NCBI RefSeq assembly: GCF_004117935.1
Contig: NZ_SDOY01000164.1
Span: 1-64,000, forward strand
Length of the DNA: 64,000 nucleotides
Reading direction: 5' to 3'
Source: Streptomyces roseicoloratus
Lineage (GTDB): Bacteria > Actinomycetota > Actinomycetes > Streptomycetales > Streptomycetaceae
The notes below the pieces were generated by a model that worked only from the letters and a program-made list of their open reading frames with translations, was not told where the DNA came from and ran no database searches. The position numbers were made by a program, and so were the translations under genes. Shown here one piece after another: positions 7,301 to 15,834 of the stretch; within the stretch, counting starts at the first letter, position 1; every line of letters starts with the position of its first letter.

Positions 7301-7957
7301 TCAACCGTCGGAGCGCGAGGCTCTTACGAGACCGTGCTCGTAGGCGGTGATGACCAGTTGCACGCGGTCGCGCAGGCCCAGTTTGGTGATGGCCCGGGAG
7401 ATGTGGGTCTTCACGGTCAGCGGGCTGATCACCAAGGCGGCGGCGATCTCGTCATTGGACAGCCCTTCCGCCACCAATCTGACCACCTCGTTCTCACGCG
7501 CCGTCAGCGCGTGCAGGGTGGCGGTGGGCCGGGGGCGGTGCGCGAAGCGCTCGATGACACGGCGGGTGACACCCGGGGACAACAGGGAGTCGCCCGCCGC
7601 CACGACCTCGACCGCCCGGCGCAGTTCGGCCGGTTCGACCTCCTTGGTGAGGAACCCGCTCGCGCCTGCTTGCAGCGCCTCGAAGACGTGCTCGTCGGTG
7701 TCGAACGTGGTCAGGATGATCACCCTGGTCGTCGGCAGCTCGGTCAGGATGCGGCGAGTGGCCACAATGCCGTCCATGCCCGGCATTCTGATGTCCATCA
7801 GCACGACGTCCGGCCGCAGCAGAGCGGCCTGACGCACCGCCTCCTCTCCCGAGGCGGCCTCGCCGACGACGGCCAGGAATTTGGCGCGGCCGAGCAGGCT
7901 GCGGAACCCTGCCCGGACCAGCGCCTGGTCGTCGGCGAGCAGCACACTGATGGTCAT
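7301..7957 (-). CDS. NarL/FixJ-type response regulator
   Basis: A 218-aa two-component regulator. The receiver domain (1-120) has acidic D9/D10, phospho-acceptor D55 in LMDIRMPG, the switch Thr in ILTTFD and K108 in FLTKEV. A LuxR-type helix-turn-helix follows (about 150-205) with LTARENEVV and LTVKTHISRAITKLG. It binds DNA when phosphorylated by its partner kinase, whose gene (7954-9058) overlaps the start of this one by 4 bases. It is the last gene of a minus-strand operon: DUF998 membrane protein, kinase, regulator. Because the kinase frame is broken, phosphorylation in this strain may be lost or come from elsewhere. Confidence 0.9.
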   Translation of the reverse strand: MTISVLLADDQALVRAGFRSLLGRAKFLAVVGEAASGEEAVRQAALLRPDVVLMDIRMPGMDGIVATRRILTELPTTRVIILTTFDTDEHVFEALQAGASGFLTKEVEPAELRRAVEVVAAGDSLLSPGVTRRVIERFAHRPRPTATLHALTARENEVVRLVAEGLSNDEIAAALVISPLTVKTHISRAITKLGLRDRVQLVITAYEHGLVRASRSDG

Positions 7958-9058
7958 GGCATCAAGCCTGTCACGTGATCCGTCAGAGGCAGGACGACCT
8001 GAACGGCGAAGCCCTTGCTCGCGTCGACGCGCAGCGTTCCCCCGAGTGCCGTGACGCGCTCACGCATCCCGGTCAGGCCGTGCCCCTCCGTGAAGCCCGC
8101 GGCGGGGCGCCCGTCGTCGGTGACCGTCACCTCCAGTGCTCGCGGTCGTGCCTGCACTCGGATGGCGAGGCGCCCGGCGTCGGAATGGCGCAGGGTGTTG
8201 ACCACGGCCTCCTGGACGACCCGATAGGCGGTGAGCGCCTGGGCCGCCGGAACGGCGTCGGGATCGCCCGCCGAGTCGTAGCGCACTTCCAACCCGGCCG
8301 CCTCGGCCTGCGACACCAAGCCGGCAACGGACTCCAAGCCGTGCTGTGGCACATCGCGGAGCTCACCCACGAACGCCTTCAGGTCGGTCATGGCCTGGTT
8401 GCGCACGGCGATCGCGGTGCGGAGGGCGGCGCGCGCCTCCTCGGGCGAATCGTCCAACGCCTCGACGGCGACGTTCAGGTGGACACCGACGACGGCCAGC
8501 GTATGGGCGACCACATCGTGCACCTCCCGGGAGATGATCAGCCGCTGCTCGACCAGCCGGGTCTGTTCCAGTTGGAGGATGCGGGCCTGATGCTCGGCCC
8601 GCCAACGGCCGTACTGGCGCCAGGAACTCTCGGCGGTCGACACCAGGGCCAACCAGAGCAACTCGACGCCGCCTCGGGCGAGAGCTTCAGGGGCGTCCAG
8701 CCCCTGCATGGCCAGGCCGTATGCCAGGGTGAGGGTGCCGACAGCGGCGGCCCAGCCCGGGCGGCTGCGCGCCGCGGTGAACAGGGCGAAGGACAGAGGC
8801 CAGACCGCGCCGCCCTCGAACAGACCAGCAGTTTGGTAGCCGACGAGCGTGGCGGCGGACAGGACGAGCACCAGCAGGGGGGCGGCGTCTGCGGACCAGC
8901 AGCAGACCGCCCAGGATCACGCCCAGGCCGAACGTGCCGTGCCACGACAGCGGCGCACCCATCGCGGCGGGACCTGCGCCGATGGCCACGGCGGTCAGGA
9001 ACGCGAGGGCCAGGTCCACCAGCCGCGCCCGCCACCTGCTCTGCGGACGGGAACTCAC
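7954..9058 (-). pseudogene. Sensor histidine kinase (NarL-partner type) with a -/+1 frame break at a G6 run
   Basis: The C-terminal frame (7954 to about 8871) encodes a HisKA_3 kinase: phospho-acceptor H in SREVHDVVAHTL and a late ATPase domain with GHGLTGMRER. The N-terminal membrane part continues in another frame to GTG 9058, where its start overlaps the stop of the DUF998 gene (GTGA), fixing the true start. The two frames join at six consecutive G on the plus strand (8877-8882). Removing one base restores a continuous LLLVRRRRP-LLVLVLS membrane helix and a protein of about 367 aa. This is either a real mutation, phase-variable slippage, or a sequencing error in a homopolymer. The domain order otherwise looks intact. 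Confidence 0.75.
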
Positions 9059-9690
9059 CGGACGATGCCTGACGTCATGCGGCCCATCGTGCCCGACGCC
9101 GAAGGCCGGCACTTCGCCGAGGTGGCGGCCAGGGCCAGCCAGGCCAGGTTCAGGGCGATGACGATGCGTTCGGCCAGGCCCAGGGGGGCCGTGTGGGTGA
9201 GGGCGGCCTTGTCCACCAACGCCACGGCGAACAGCACGAACGCCGTCGACGACGCCCACGCGAGCACGGTCAGCGCACGCGCCCTCGAGGCCCACGCCGG
9301 ATCGCGCCGCCGGACGACCGTCAGCCGGACGATCGCGATCGCCAGCGCCAGGAATCCCGCCCAGGCCGCGACCCCGTGCACACTGTCGGAGAGCGAGGGG
9401 CGGCTCCAGTTGCCCGGCGGGTCGGCCGGAAAGACGGCGGCGATCAGTACGCACCCTGCCCAGAAGTGCAGGAGCCACCCGCCCCATCCACTGCCGACGG
9501 CCCGAACGGCCACGGCCGCCGATCCGACCGCGACCGCCAGCAGGCCGACGGTCACCAGCCAGCCGTGCTGCAGGTTGACGTACCTGCTGACCGTCTCGGC
9601 CATGGGGTCGTACCCCTGATTGACCGCATCGGATATCGCGAAGGCGAGGACGGCGACGGTGAAGCCGGCCAGAGAGACTGTCTTGGTCAT
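9055..9690 (-). CDS. DUF998-type membrane protein
   Basis: A 211-aa integral membrane protein with about six hydrophobic segments. Features typical of DUF998 include YDPMAETVSRYV after the first helix and FPADPPGNWSRPSLSDSVHG in the third loop. Function of the family is not established. It starts at ATG 9690 and its stop overlaps the kinase start by 4 bases. It is therefore the first gene of the operon with the kinase and regulator and may be their sensor partner or a target; this is inferred from gene order only. The promoter should lie in 9691-9760. Confidence 0.75.
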   Translation of the reverse strand: MTKTVSLAGFTVAVLAFAISDAVNQGYDPMAETVSRYVNLQHGWLVTVGLLAVAVGSAAVAVRAVGSGWGGWLLHFWAGCVLIAAVFPADPPGNWSRPSLSDSVHGVAAWAGFLALAIAIVRLTVVRRRDPAWASRARALTVLAWASSTAFVLFAVALVDKAALTHTAPLGLAERIVIALNLAWLALAATSAKCRPSASGTMGRMTSGIVR

Positions 9691-9905
9691 AGGGCCAGAC
9701 AGTAGGTCTGGCCTCCGCCCGGGAGCGTCGTCCCCGCCGCGTCATCCGAGCCTGCGTCAGCGGAGTACACGACTACTCCGATCGATGTACGACCGGGCCA
9801 GGACTCACGCTGGTGCTCTGCGGAGCGGACAGGTCCCGGCCGGGCCGGACGTGCGGGGGCGGGCGCAGCCCGGAACTCGGCGATCACGCTCACCGCGTGA
9901 CGGTG
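9691..9905. other. Intergenic stretch between DUF998 gene and tRNA-like copy 3
   Basis: No coding pattern. It must contain the promoter of the minus-strand DUF998/kinase/regulator operon near 9700-9780, where the sequence is relatively A+T-rich (GTACACGACTACTCCG and GATCGATGTACGAC). No clear operator dyad was seen. Confidence 0.3.
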
Positions 9906-9930
9906 CCGGTTCGATTCCCGTCATCCGCTC
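9906..9930 (+). repeat. tRNA-Gly 3'-end remnant, copy 3 (short)
   Basis: Bases 9906-9930 repeat the T-arm and acceptor strand of copies 1 and 2 (CCGGTTCGATTCCCG then TCATCCGCTC). The anticodon part and the conserved left arm are missing, so this is a shorter or more eroded remnant. It is followed by the same terminator type. Confidence 0.65.
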
Positions 9931-9935
9931 TGCTG

Positions 9936-9966
9936 CGAAGCCTCAGGTCGGAGACCTGGGGCTTCG
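9936..9966. terminator. Terminator hairpin after tRNA-like copy 3
   Basis: Stem CGAAGCCTCAGGTC / GACCTGGGGCTTCG with one G-T pair and loop GGA. It is homologous to the hairpins at 5760 and 7259 and lies 22 bp from the end of the convergent DUF5994 gene. Confidence 0.75.
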
Positions 9967-9988
9967 TCGTTGTCCGGGTGGAGCCGAC

Positions 9989-10480
9989 CTACGAGGCCTC
10001 GGGGTGGGGGAGTTCGGCAAGGAGGATCTCGGCGGCCCGGGTGACGTTGTCGGCGCGGACGGCTCGGGCCATGGCGGTGCGGGCGGCTTCGGGCGTCGTG
10101 TTCGGCGGGATGACCATGAGGGAGAAGTGGTCGTTCTCGCCGCGGGTGATCAGGACGGTGTCGTCGCCGACGGGGAAGGAGTCGAGGTGCACGACCCGGT
10201 CGTCGACGACCAGGCGGGTCGGGATGCTGTTCCAGGCGGAGGCGTCCAGGCCGACCCGGGTGATGGGGCCGAGGTGCTCGGCCAGGGCGGCGACCAGCGG
10301 CGGGATCTCCCGCTCCACGTCACGCGAGCGCGGCCACCACGCGCCGTCGAGAAGGCTCTGCCTGGACCCCGTCGTCTCCAGCCGGAGGAGCGCCGTGCCC
10401 GGTTCGACGGCTCGGTGGATCTCGTCCGGCAGGAGGCGCGGAGGTGTGGGTCCCCGGGGGGAAGTGCCGGCGTCGGTCAT
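9989..10480 (-). CDS. DUF5994 family protein
   Basis: A 163-aa protein of the DUF5994 family common in Streptomyces. The landmark LLDGAWWPRSRD (about 47-58) is followed by EIPPLVAALAEHLGPITRV, then FPVGDDTVLI and SLMVIPPNTTPEAA. No catalytic role is known. The ATG at 10480 is chosen because the family normally starts with a short T-rich leader before this core. A longer frame to 10786 is high-G+C read-through. A second, broken copy of the same family lies at 11543-12101, so this is the intact paralogue. Confidence 0.75.
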   Translation of the reverse strand: MTDAGTSPRGPTPPRLLPDEIHRAVEPGTALLRLETTGSRQSLLDGAWWPRSRDVEREIPPLVAALAEHLGPITRVGLDASAWNSIPTRLVVDDRVVHLDSFPVGDDTVLITRGENDHFSLMVIPPNTTPEAARTAMARAVRADNVTRAAEILLAELPHPEAS

Positions 10481-10716
10481 GATCGGTCCGCCCGTCCACG
10501 GTGCTTCCGCCTGCCGTCCCTCGGTGGTGGCTTGTGCCGACCGGCGGGCGGGGCCCGTTCTTTCACCGTACTCCGGCAGGGCCCACGTACGCGCCGCGCC
10601 CGGTGCGGAGCCGTCCGGCACCGGCCCTGTCGGACGTACGGTGGACGTATCGGTGCGCGTCCACCCCGCTCGGGCCACCCGCGGACGTCCCCCGCTACGG
10701 AAAGGACGGTGCCGCC

Positions 10717-10983
10717 TTGGACCGCAACGAACCAGAAGCCCTGCCTCCGCCGGGATACGCGGAGATCCGCGTCGTGGCCGCCACACCGGACACCGCCCGT
10801 AGGGTGGCCGAGGTTCTCCGCCGCTGCTTCGCCGGCGGGGAGCAGCGCAGCTACCCCGCCCCGGGCGGAGGCACCCGCCTCCACCTCACTGTCGACACCG
10901 CCCGCCCCGCCGAACCGGCCCGTTCCTGGCTGACCACCAGCAGGCCGCCGAGCGGCACCGGGCCCCACGCCGAGGAACCCTGA
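10717..10983 (+). CDS. Small hypothetical protein
   Basis: An 88-aa protein of unknown role. The central part, YAEIRVVAATPDTARRVAEVL followed by TRLHLTVDT, reads as a small alpha/beta domain. The likely start is TTG 10717, which follows AAAGGAC (10701-10707). Upstream in-frame sequence to 10501 is not protein-like. It lies divergently from the DUF5994 gene and immediately before a phosphatase remnant. Small proteins of this kind are often neighbours of DUF5994 genes in streptomycetes. Moderate doubt remains that it is still functional in this decaying region. Confidence 0.45.
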   Translation: MDRNEPEALPPPGYAEIRVVAATPDTARRVAEVLRRCFAGGEQRSYPAPGGGTRLHLTVDTARPAEPARSWLTTSRPPSGTGPHAEEP

Positions 10984-10987
10984 CCAC

Positions 10988-11352
10988 GCGTGGCGGCTCC
11001 TGCCGGCGGGGGCGTCCTGGAAGCCGCGCCGCGGTATCGCGCCACCACCCTCCCCGTCGGCTTCGGCGGCGACCAGCCGCGGGTCGGCGGGGTGACACTC
11101 GCGCCCGGGGACCGGATCCTCTGCTTCACCGACGTCTGATCGAGGAGCGCTTGCGCGGGCAGGAGGAGTTCGGCGAGGAGCAGCTGATCGACTGGGTCCA
11201 CCCGGCCGGCCGGGGTGGCCCGGTACTAGCTGGATCAGGACGACCGGGTCGTACGGGCCGTGGCACGCGGCCTGTCCCACACCCTCGGACGAGCCCGCGG
11301 CGAGACCACCACCGACGACGCCACCCTCGTCCTCGTCGAGTGGCGCGGGTGA
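10988..11352 (+). pseudogene. Remnant of a PP2C-type (SpoIIE/RsbU) phosphatase C terminus
   Basis: Three short frame pieces together spell the end of a SpoIIE-type phosphatase. LPVGFGGDQP...LAPGDRILCFTDV (to about 11139) carries the family PGD-LL-YTDG region. IEERLRGQEEFGEEQLIDWV (about 11142-11205) is the following helix. ARGLSHTLGRARGETTTDDATLVLVEW ends at TGA 11350-11352. At least two frame changes and a premature stop separate them, and the N-terminal domains are absent. It is therefore a dead fragment, consistent with decay between tRNA-derived repeats. Confidence 0.65.
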
Positions 11353-11542
11353 CGGGGTCTCCGCACGTCCGGCGGCACGGCCGACCGAAGAACCGGGCCG
11401 TCCCGACCCCCGCGCCCGGCCCCGGCGCGGAGTACGTTGGAGGTACCGGGGGCACCTCGTACCCCGCCTTCACGCGGGCGTCGTTCCCGGCGATCGCTAC
11501 GCCGGGCCGCCCGCAGGCGTCCCGGGGACGGGGCTCGGCCTC

Positions 11543-12101
11543 ATGACCAGCACGACCGTTCCCACCCGCCAGGCACGCTGGCACTGACACCACACACCTC
11601 CCTCGCCGGCCTGCTGGACGGCGCCTGGTGGCCGTACTCACGCGATCTCACCACCGAGCTGCCGCCTCTGGTGGACGCGCTGCGGGGCCGCTGCGGCCGC
11701 ATCACGCGCATCACCGCGAACCCCGGACCCTGGCCCGTCTCCCCCTACGAGATCCCCGTCGGCGGACATGCCGTGCACGTCGGCTGGTTCACCGAACAGG
11801 ACCCCGACGCGATGATCCTGCTGTCGTACAGCCTCGACCGCTGCGACCTGCTGGTGATTCCCCCGAGACCGCACCCGAATCCGCCACACGCCTGATGGCC
11901 GCCGCGTCCGTCCCTGGCAACCTGCACACCGCAGGCACCCTCATGTCCGACGAGGACACGGTCGGTCGCCGCCTTCGGGAGGCCCGAACCGGTGAGGACA
12001 CCTGGGAGACGGAAGGCGGGGCCTTCCCGCAGCCCCGCCCCCACCCTCGCCCCGTCGTGGGGGCACGCATGATCTTCCTGCCGCAGCGCGCGTGGAGATG
12101 A
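11543..12101 (+). pseudogene. Frameshifted DUF5994 gene
   Basis: ATG 11543 starts a plausible DUF5994 leader (MTSTTVPTR) that hits a stop after 14 codons. The next frame carries the core LLDGAWWPYSRDLTTELPPLVDAL and the strand IPVGGHAVHVGW up to LLVIPP near 11865. A second frame change is then needed to read ETAPESATRLMAAASVPGNLHT, which matches the end of the intact paralogue at 9989-10480 (NTTPEAARTAMARAV). Two indels therefore inactivate this copy. The region up to the stop at 12099-12101 still reads as protein, suggesting recent inactivation. Confidence 0.7.
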
Positions 12102-12523
12102 CATCGCCGCAACTGCCGGGCGGTCCGCCTCGTGTCGGCATCGAGCGCCGAGGCGCTGCGCTCATTTCCTTCGGTCTGCCGAGGCGAGCCAAGGCAGGAC
12201 CGCCCGGAGCGGGCCGGGCGGCGTGAATGCCTCATTCGGGAGGCAATAAATACCTGTCACCGCCAGTGGAGATTCTCACCGGTGCCACGAAGAGGATTTC
12301 TTCCGGCGTCACGCGCGGGAAAACGCGGAACGCACACGGACGGCCCCGGCGTGCTACTGTCGAATCAGTTGCAGTTTTGGTACCCGAAATTTCGCACGCT
12401 TCGCCGGCCGCAGGTCGTACGGAAGCGTTTCGCATTCCGGTATTTTTCCGGGCAGGGAATCATCGCGGCGACACGGCATCCGTAAAGTGCGGATTCCGCT
12501 GCACTGCCCGAAGGAGATATGAC
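12102..12523 (+). promoter_or_regulatory. Long leader region of the cold-shock gene
   Basis: About 420 bp with no gene. From 12230 the sequence is less G+C-rich, including AATAAATACC (12243-12252) and GGTATTTTTCCGG near 12440. This suits a promoter and the long structured 5' leader usual for csp mRNAs. A small hairpin (CATCCG/CGGAT around 12478-12497) precedes the AAGGAGAT ribosome binding site. The promoter position is not resolved. Confidence 0.4.
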
Positions 12524-12727
12524 ATGGCTGCAGGCACCGTGAAGTGGTTCAACGCGGAAAAGGGATTCGGCTTCATCGAGCAGGATGGTGGCGGCCCCGA
12601 CGTGTTCGCCCACTACTCGAACATCGCCGCCCAGGGCTTCCGCGAGCTCCAGGAGGGGCAGAAGGTCTCCTTCGACATCGCGCAGGGCCAGAAGGGCCCG
12701 ACGGCGGAGAACATCGTTCCCGCCTGA
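12524..12727 (+). CDS. Cold-shock protein (CspA family)
   Basis: A 67-aa single-domain nucleic-acid-binding protein of the normal family length. The RNP-1 motif KGFGFI (residues 15-20) and RNP-2 motif VFAHY are intact, and it begins MAAGTVKWFN as most actinobacterial members do. It melts RNA secondary structure as an RNA chaperone. The ATG at 12524 follows a strong AAGGAGAT ribosome binding site and a long leader. It is followed by a strong terminator and then by a DEAD-box helicase, a neighbour pair conserved in streptomycetes and consistent with a cold-adaptation block. Confidence 0.95.
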   Translation: MAAGTVKWFNAEKGFGFIEQDGGGPDVFAHYSNIAAQGFRELQEGQKVSFDIAQGQKGPTAENIVPA

Positions 12728-12743
12728 CGCTGACCCGCGGTAC

Positions 12744-12785
12744 GCAGCTGGGGCCCGCATCCTTCGGGGTGCGGGCCCCAGCTGC
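12744..12785 (+). terminator. Strong terminator after csp
   Basis: A 19-bp stem with one G-T pair around the stable TTCG tetraloop: left arm GCAGCTGGGGCCCGCATCC, right arm 12767-12785. There is no T-tract, as usual in streptomycetes. It should separate csp from the helicase transcript. Confidence 0.85.
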
Positions 12786-12972
12786 ATGCGTTTCCCAGGG
12801 TTTTCCCGCGTCCCCGCACCACGGGCACCACCCCACTCGATCCACCGCGTCAATCATCTTCCACTGGATCCGCATCGCCTGATTCCCTCTCCGCTTCGAC
12901 CGTTCCGGCAATTTCGAGCGCTTTCGTTCCCGTCGGAATCATCGCCGCGCGCCGCATCAAGGAAGGTTCTGG

Positions 12973-14535
12973 ATGAACCCCACACGCACGGACGGCCGTT
13001 CCTCACGCAACCGCCGCAAGGGCGGCCCTGCACACGACTCCTCCGCCGAAACGGGAAGAGGCAGTCGTTCCGCTTCGTCCGGCGCGAAACGAACGGGACG
13101 TCCGAGCCGACCGGGCGGGCGCGGCCGACGTGCGGCCACCGCGCGGGGAGAGTTCGCCCTGCCGGAGACGATCACTCCGGCGCTGCCGGCCGTCGACGAC
13201 TTCGCCGGCCTGGCGCTGGACCGTCGTCTCCTCTCCGCGCTCGCCGCGCAGGGCGTGTCCGTCCCGTTCCCCATCCAGGGGGCGACGCTGCCGAACTCCC
13301 TGGCGGGCCGTGACGTCCTGGGCCGCGGACGGACGGGTTCCGGCAAGACGCTCGCCTTCGGTCTGGCCGTGCTCGCCCGGACGGCCGGACAGCCGGCCGA
13401 GCCCCGTCGGCCTCTGGCCCTGGTCCTGGTTCCGACCAGGGAACTCGCCCAGCAGGTCACGGACGCCCTCGCCCCCTACGCCCGGGCGGTGGAACTGCGC
13501 CTGGCCACCGTCGTCGGGGGAGTGCCGATCGGCCGGCAGGTGAAGGCCCTGCGCCACGGCGCCGAAGTCGTCGTGGCCACCCCGGGCCGCCTCAAGGACC
13601 TCATCGACCGCGGCGACTGCCGGCTCGACCAGGTCGCCGTCACCGTCCTGGACGAGGCCGACCAGATGGCCGACATGGGCTTCATGCCCCAGGTGACCGC
13701 GCTGCTGGACCAGGTGCGGTCCGGAGGCCAGCGGATGCTGTTCTCCGCGACGCTGGACCGCAACGTCGATCTCCTGGTCCAGCGCTACCTCACCGACCCC
13801 GTCGTCCACTCCGTGGACCCCTCCCAGGGCGCGGTCGTGACGATGGAGCACCACGTCCTGCACGTGCACGGCGCCGACAAGCAGCGGCTGACCGCGGAGA
13901 TCGCGGCGCGGGACGGCCGGGTGATCATGTTCCTGGACACCAAGCACGCGGTGGACCGTCTCACCGACGACCTCCTCGGCCGCGGGATCCGGGCCGCCGC
14001 CCTGCACGGCGGGAAGTCGCAGCAGCAGCGCGCCCGCACCCTGACCTGGTTCAAGAACGGCCACGTCACCGTGCTGGTCGCCACGAACGTCGCGGCCCGC
14101 GGAATCCACGTCGACCGGCTCGACCTCGTGGTCAACGTGGACCCGCCGGCCGACCACAAGGACTACCTCCACCGCGGCGGCCGCACCGCCCGGGCCGGCG
14201 CTTCGGGCAGTGTCGTCACCCTGGTCACCGCCGGCCAGCGCCGCGGCATGGTGCGCCTCATGGCGGCCGCGGGCATCGTGCCCGAGACCACCCCGGTCCG
14301 CTCGGGCGAGGACGCGCTGGTCCGGATCACCGGCGCGCGGACCCCCTCCGGCGTTCCGGTGACGATCACGGCGCCGCCCGCCGAGCGGCGGAGCCGGCGG
14401 GGCGCCGCCCCCCGCGGTCGACGCGCTCCCCTCTCGACGGCACGGCACTCGGGCGTGCGGCGTTCCGCCGGGCGCGGCGGTCCCGCCCCCGCCCTGTCCG
14501 GAAGCCGACCCATCTCCTCAGGAGGCACCTCGTGA
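12973..14535 (+). CDS. DEAD-box ATP-dependent RNA helicase
   Basis: A 520-aa RNA helicase with all core motifs: Q motif around F79/Q102, Walker A GRTGSGKT (119-126), PTREL (154-158), TPGR (203-206), DEAD (227-230), SAT (258-260), ATNVAARGIHV (369-379) and HRGGRTAR (399-406). A basic Ser/Arg-rich N-terminal tail (1-60) and an Arg-rich C-terminal tail probably bind RNA. It unwinds short RNA duplexes, for example in ribosome assembly or cold-stressed mRNA. It follows csp and overlaps the next gene by 4 bases. ATG 12973 follows AAGGTTCTGG and is the first credible start. Confidence 0.93.
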   Translation: MNPTRTDGRSSRNRRKGGPAHDSSAETGRGSRSASSGAKRTGRPSRPGGRGRRAATARGEFALPETITPALPAVDDFAGLALDRRLLSALAAQGVSVPFPIQGATLPNSLAGRDVLGRGRTGSGKTLAFGLAVLARTAGQPAEPRRPLALVLVPTRELAQQVTDALAPYARAVELRLATVVGGVPIGRQVKALRHGAEVVVATPGRLKDLIDRGDCRLDQVAVTVLDEADQMADMGFMPQVTALLDQVRSGGQRMLFSATLDRNVDLLVQRYLTDPVVHSVDPSQGAVVTMEHHVLHVHGADKQRLTAEIAARDGRVIMFLDTKHAVDRLTDDLLGRGIRAAALHGGKSQQQRARTLTWFKNGHVTVLVATNVAARGIHVDRLDLVVNVDPPADHKDYLHRGGRTARAGASGSVVTLVTAGQRRGMVRLMAAAGIVPETTPVRSGEDALVRITGARTPSGVPVTITAPPAERRSRRGAAPRGRRAPLSTARHSGVRRSAGRGGPAPALSGSRPISSGGTS

Positions 14536-14834
14536 CGCCGGTCCACACGCAGCCCCGCCCGTCCCGCCCCGTGCCCGCACGTCCGGCGGGCGCCGACGCC
14601 GCGGACACCGCCGGACCACAGGTCTGCGACGACATGACCGTGGAGGTGGCCCTGGCCGTCATGGCCGGCGCCCGCACCGGGCACCTGCTCCTCTGCGACA
14701 ACGACGATCAGCACACCGGCCTCGTCACCCGCGCCCAGCTCATCACCGTCCGCGACAGCGCCGCCTACACGGACCGGCTCCGGCTGCGCGACCTCCCCGA
14801 CGACGGCCGCCGTTTCCCACGGCGGCCCCTGTGA
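14532..14834 (+). CDS. Single CBS-domain protein
   Basis: A 100-aa protein starting at GTG 14532, which overlaps the helicase stop (GTGA). Residues about 32-85 (VCDDMTVEVALAVMAGARTGHLLLCDNDDQHTGLVTRAQL is the region) fit one CBS motif, which normally pairs to bind adenosyl ligands. It is short, so it would have to dimerise. Its place between helicase and the SCO5918-like gene is conserved in Streptomyces cold-shock loci as I recall them. The role is unknown but is probably tied to the helicase. Confidence 0.75.
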   Translation: MTPVHTQPRPSRPVPARPAGADAADTAGPQVCDDMTVEVALAVMAGARTGHLLLCDNDDQHTGLVTRAQLITVRDSAAYTDRLRLRDLPDDGRRFPRRPL

Positions 14835-14987
14835 CGCCCTGACGGGCCCGGCTCCCCGCCGAGCCCCGCACCGGCTGTCACGACCGGGAACGGGGCGAGA
14901 CCCCCAACCCCACCCCGTCCCCGGTCGTCACGTGAACCGCCCCGCGCCGCCGGGACCGCCCCTCTCCCTCGACCTCTGTGAGGCACC

Positions 14988-15296
14988 ATGCGCTGCGTCA
15001 TCGCCCGCTTCCCCTTCGAGCTCACCAAGACCGGCGTCCTGGACGCCATGAACGGCGTCACACCCGAGGAGATCACCGGCGAGTCCGTGATCATCGGTCG
15101 CCGCACCTACCCCGTCAAGCAGGTCGGCCAGGTCATCACCCGGCAGGACCGGCGCGACTTCACCGCCCGTGAGGTCGTCCTCGCCATGACCAAACTCGGC
15201 TTCACCTGCCGCGACCTCCCTCGGAGCAGCGCTCCCGCCCACGGCACCGGTTCCCTCCGGGACGCCTCCGCGGCGCTCGGCGCCCCGGCGGCCTGA
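14988..15296 (+). CDS. SCO5918-like small protein
   Basis: A 102-aa protein that I recognise as the SCO5918 family of Streptomyces. It starts MRCVIARFPFELTK and has the conserved block GESVIIGRRTYPVKQVGQVI (about 31-50), then RQDRRDFTA and LGFTC. No function is known. The ATG at 14988 has a GTGAGG ribosome binding site. The gene ends the csp/helicase/CBS cluster and is closed by a nested terminator. The conserved company suggests a part in the cold-shock or translation response, which is inference. Confidence 0.75.
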   Translation: MRCVIARFPFELTKTGVLDAMNGVTPEEITGESVIIGRRTYPVKQVGQVITRQDRRDFTAREVVLAMTKLGFTCRDLPRSSAPAHGTGSLRDASAALGAPAA

Positions 15297-15348
15297 CCCC
15301 CGCGGTCCGCGACCCACGGGCGGACACGGACCGACGACCGGGCACCGA

Positions 15349-15412
15349 GAGGGCCCGACCGGCACCCGGCCGACGCCGCACAGGCGGCGCCGGCCCTGCC
15401 GGTCGGGCCCTC
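15349..15412. terminator. Nested terminator between convergent genes
   Basis: A 16-bp perfect outer stem (15349-15364 GAGGGCCCGACCGGCA with 15397-15412) encloses a second G+C-rich hairpin around CGCCG...CGGCG. It lies between the SCO5918-like gene (plus) and the convergent gene at 15454-15834 and can stop transcription from both sides. Confidence 0.8.
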
Positions 15413-15453
15413 CTCCGTATCCGCGTACGCCCGCCGCGGGTCCTCCCGCCAGG

Positions 15454-15834
15454 TCAGTGATCGGAGTACGTGACGTCGCCGATCGTCCAGGCGCTGACGT
15501 CTTCGATCGAGACGCGGTACATGCCTCCCGTCTCCGGAATCGCCGTCGTGCCCTGGAGGATCCGGGCCATGTGGAAGTGCAGGTGCGTGGGCGTCTCGTC
15601 CCCGCTCCCGGCGGCGGACTCGTCGCCGCTCCCGGCGGCGAAGGCGACGGAGAACTCGCCCAGCCGGTCGGAGTCCGCCAGGACCTCGGAGACCCGCTGT
15701 CGCCACACCGCCTCGGGTGCCAGCCGACCCGTGATCACAGCGCCCCCGATGACGACGGTCAGGGACATCTGGTTGCTCCGCCCGGACTCCACCAGCCGGG
15801 CGACGTAGCCAAGCAGCTCGTCAATCTTCGACAT
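15454..15834 (-). CDS. GvpU-like / uncharacterised protein
   Basis: A 126-aa soluble protein. It begins with a helix (MSKIDELLGYVARLVES), then a strand pair VTVVIGGAVITGRLAPEAVW resembling the core of gas-vesicle accessory protein GvpU annotations in actinobacteria. It ends with THLHFHMARI and an ISAWTIGD-type strand. A repeated AAGSGDES/AAGSGDET linker lies in the middle. No other gas-vesicle gene is nearby, so a gas-vesicle role is doubtful. ATG 15834 is the natural start. The convergent neighbour is separated by a strong terminator. Confidence 0.5.
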   Translation of the reverse strand: MSKIDELLGYVARLVESGRSNQMSLTVVIGGAVITGRLAPEAVWRQRVSEVLADSDRLGEFSVAFAAGSGDESAAGSGDETPTHLHFHMARILQGTTAIPETGGMYRVSIEDVSAWTIGDVTYSDH

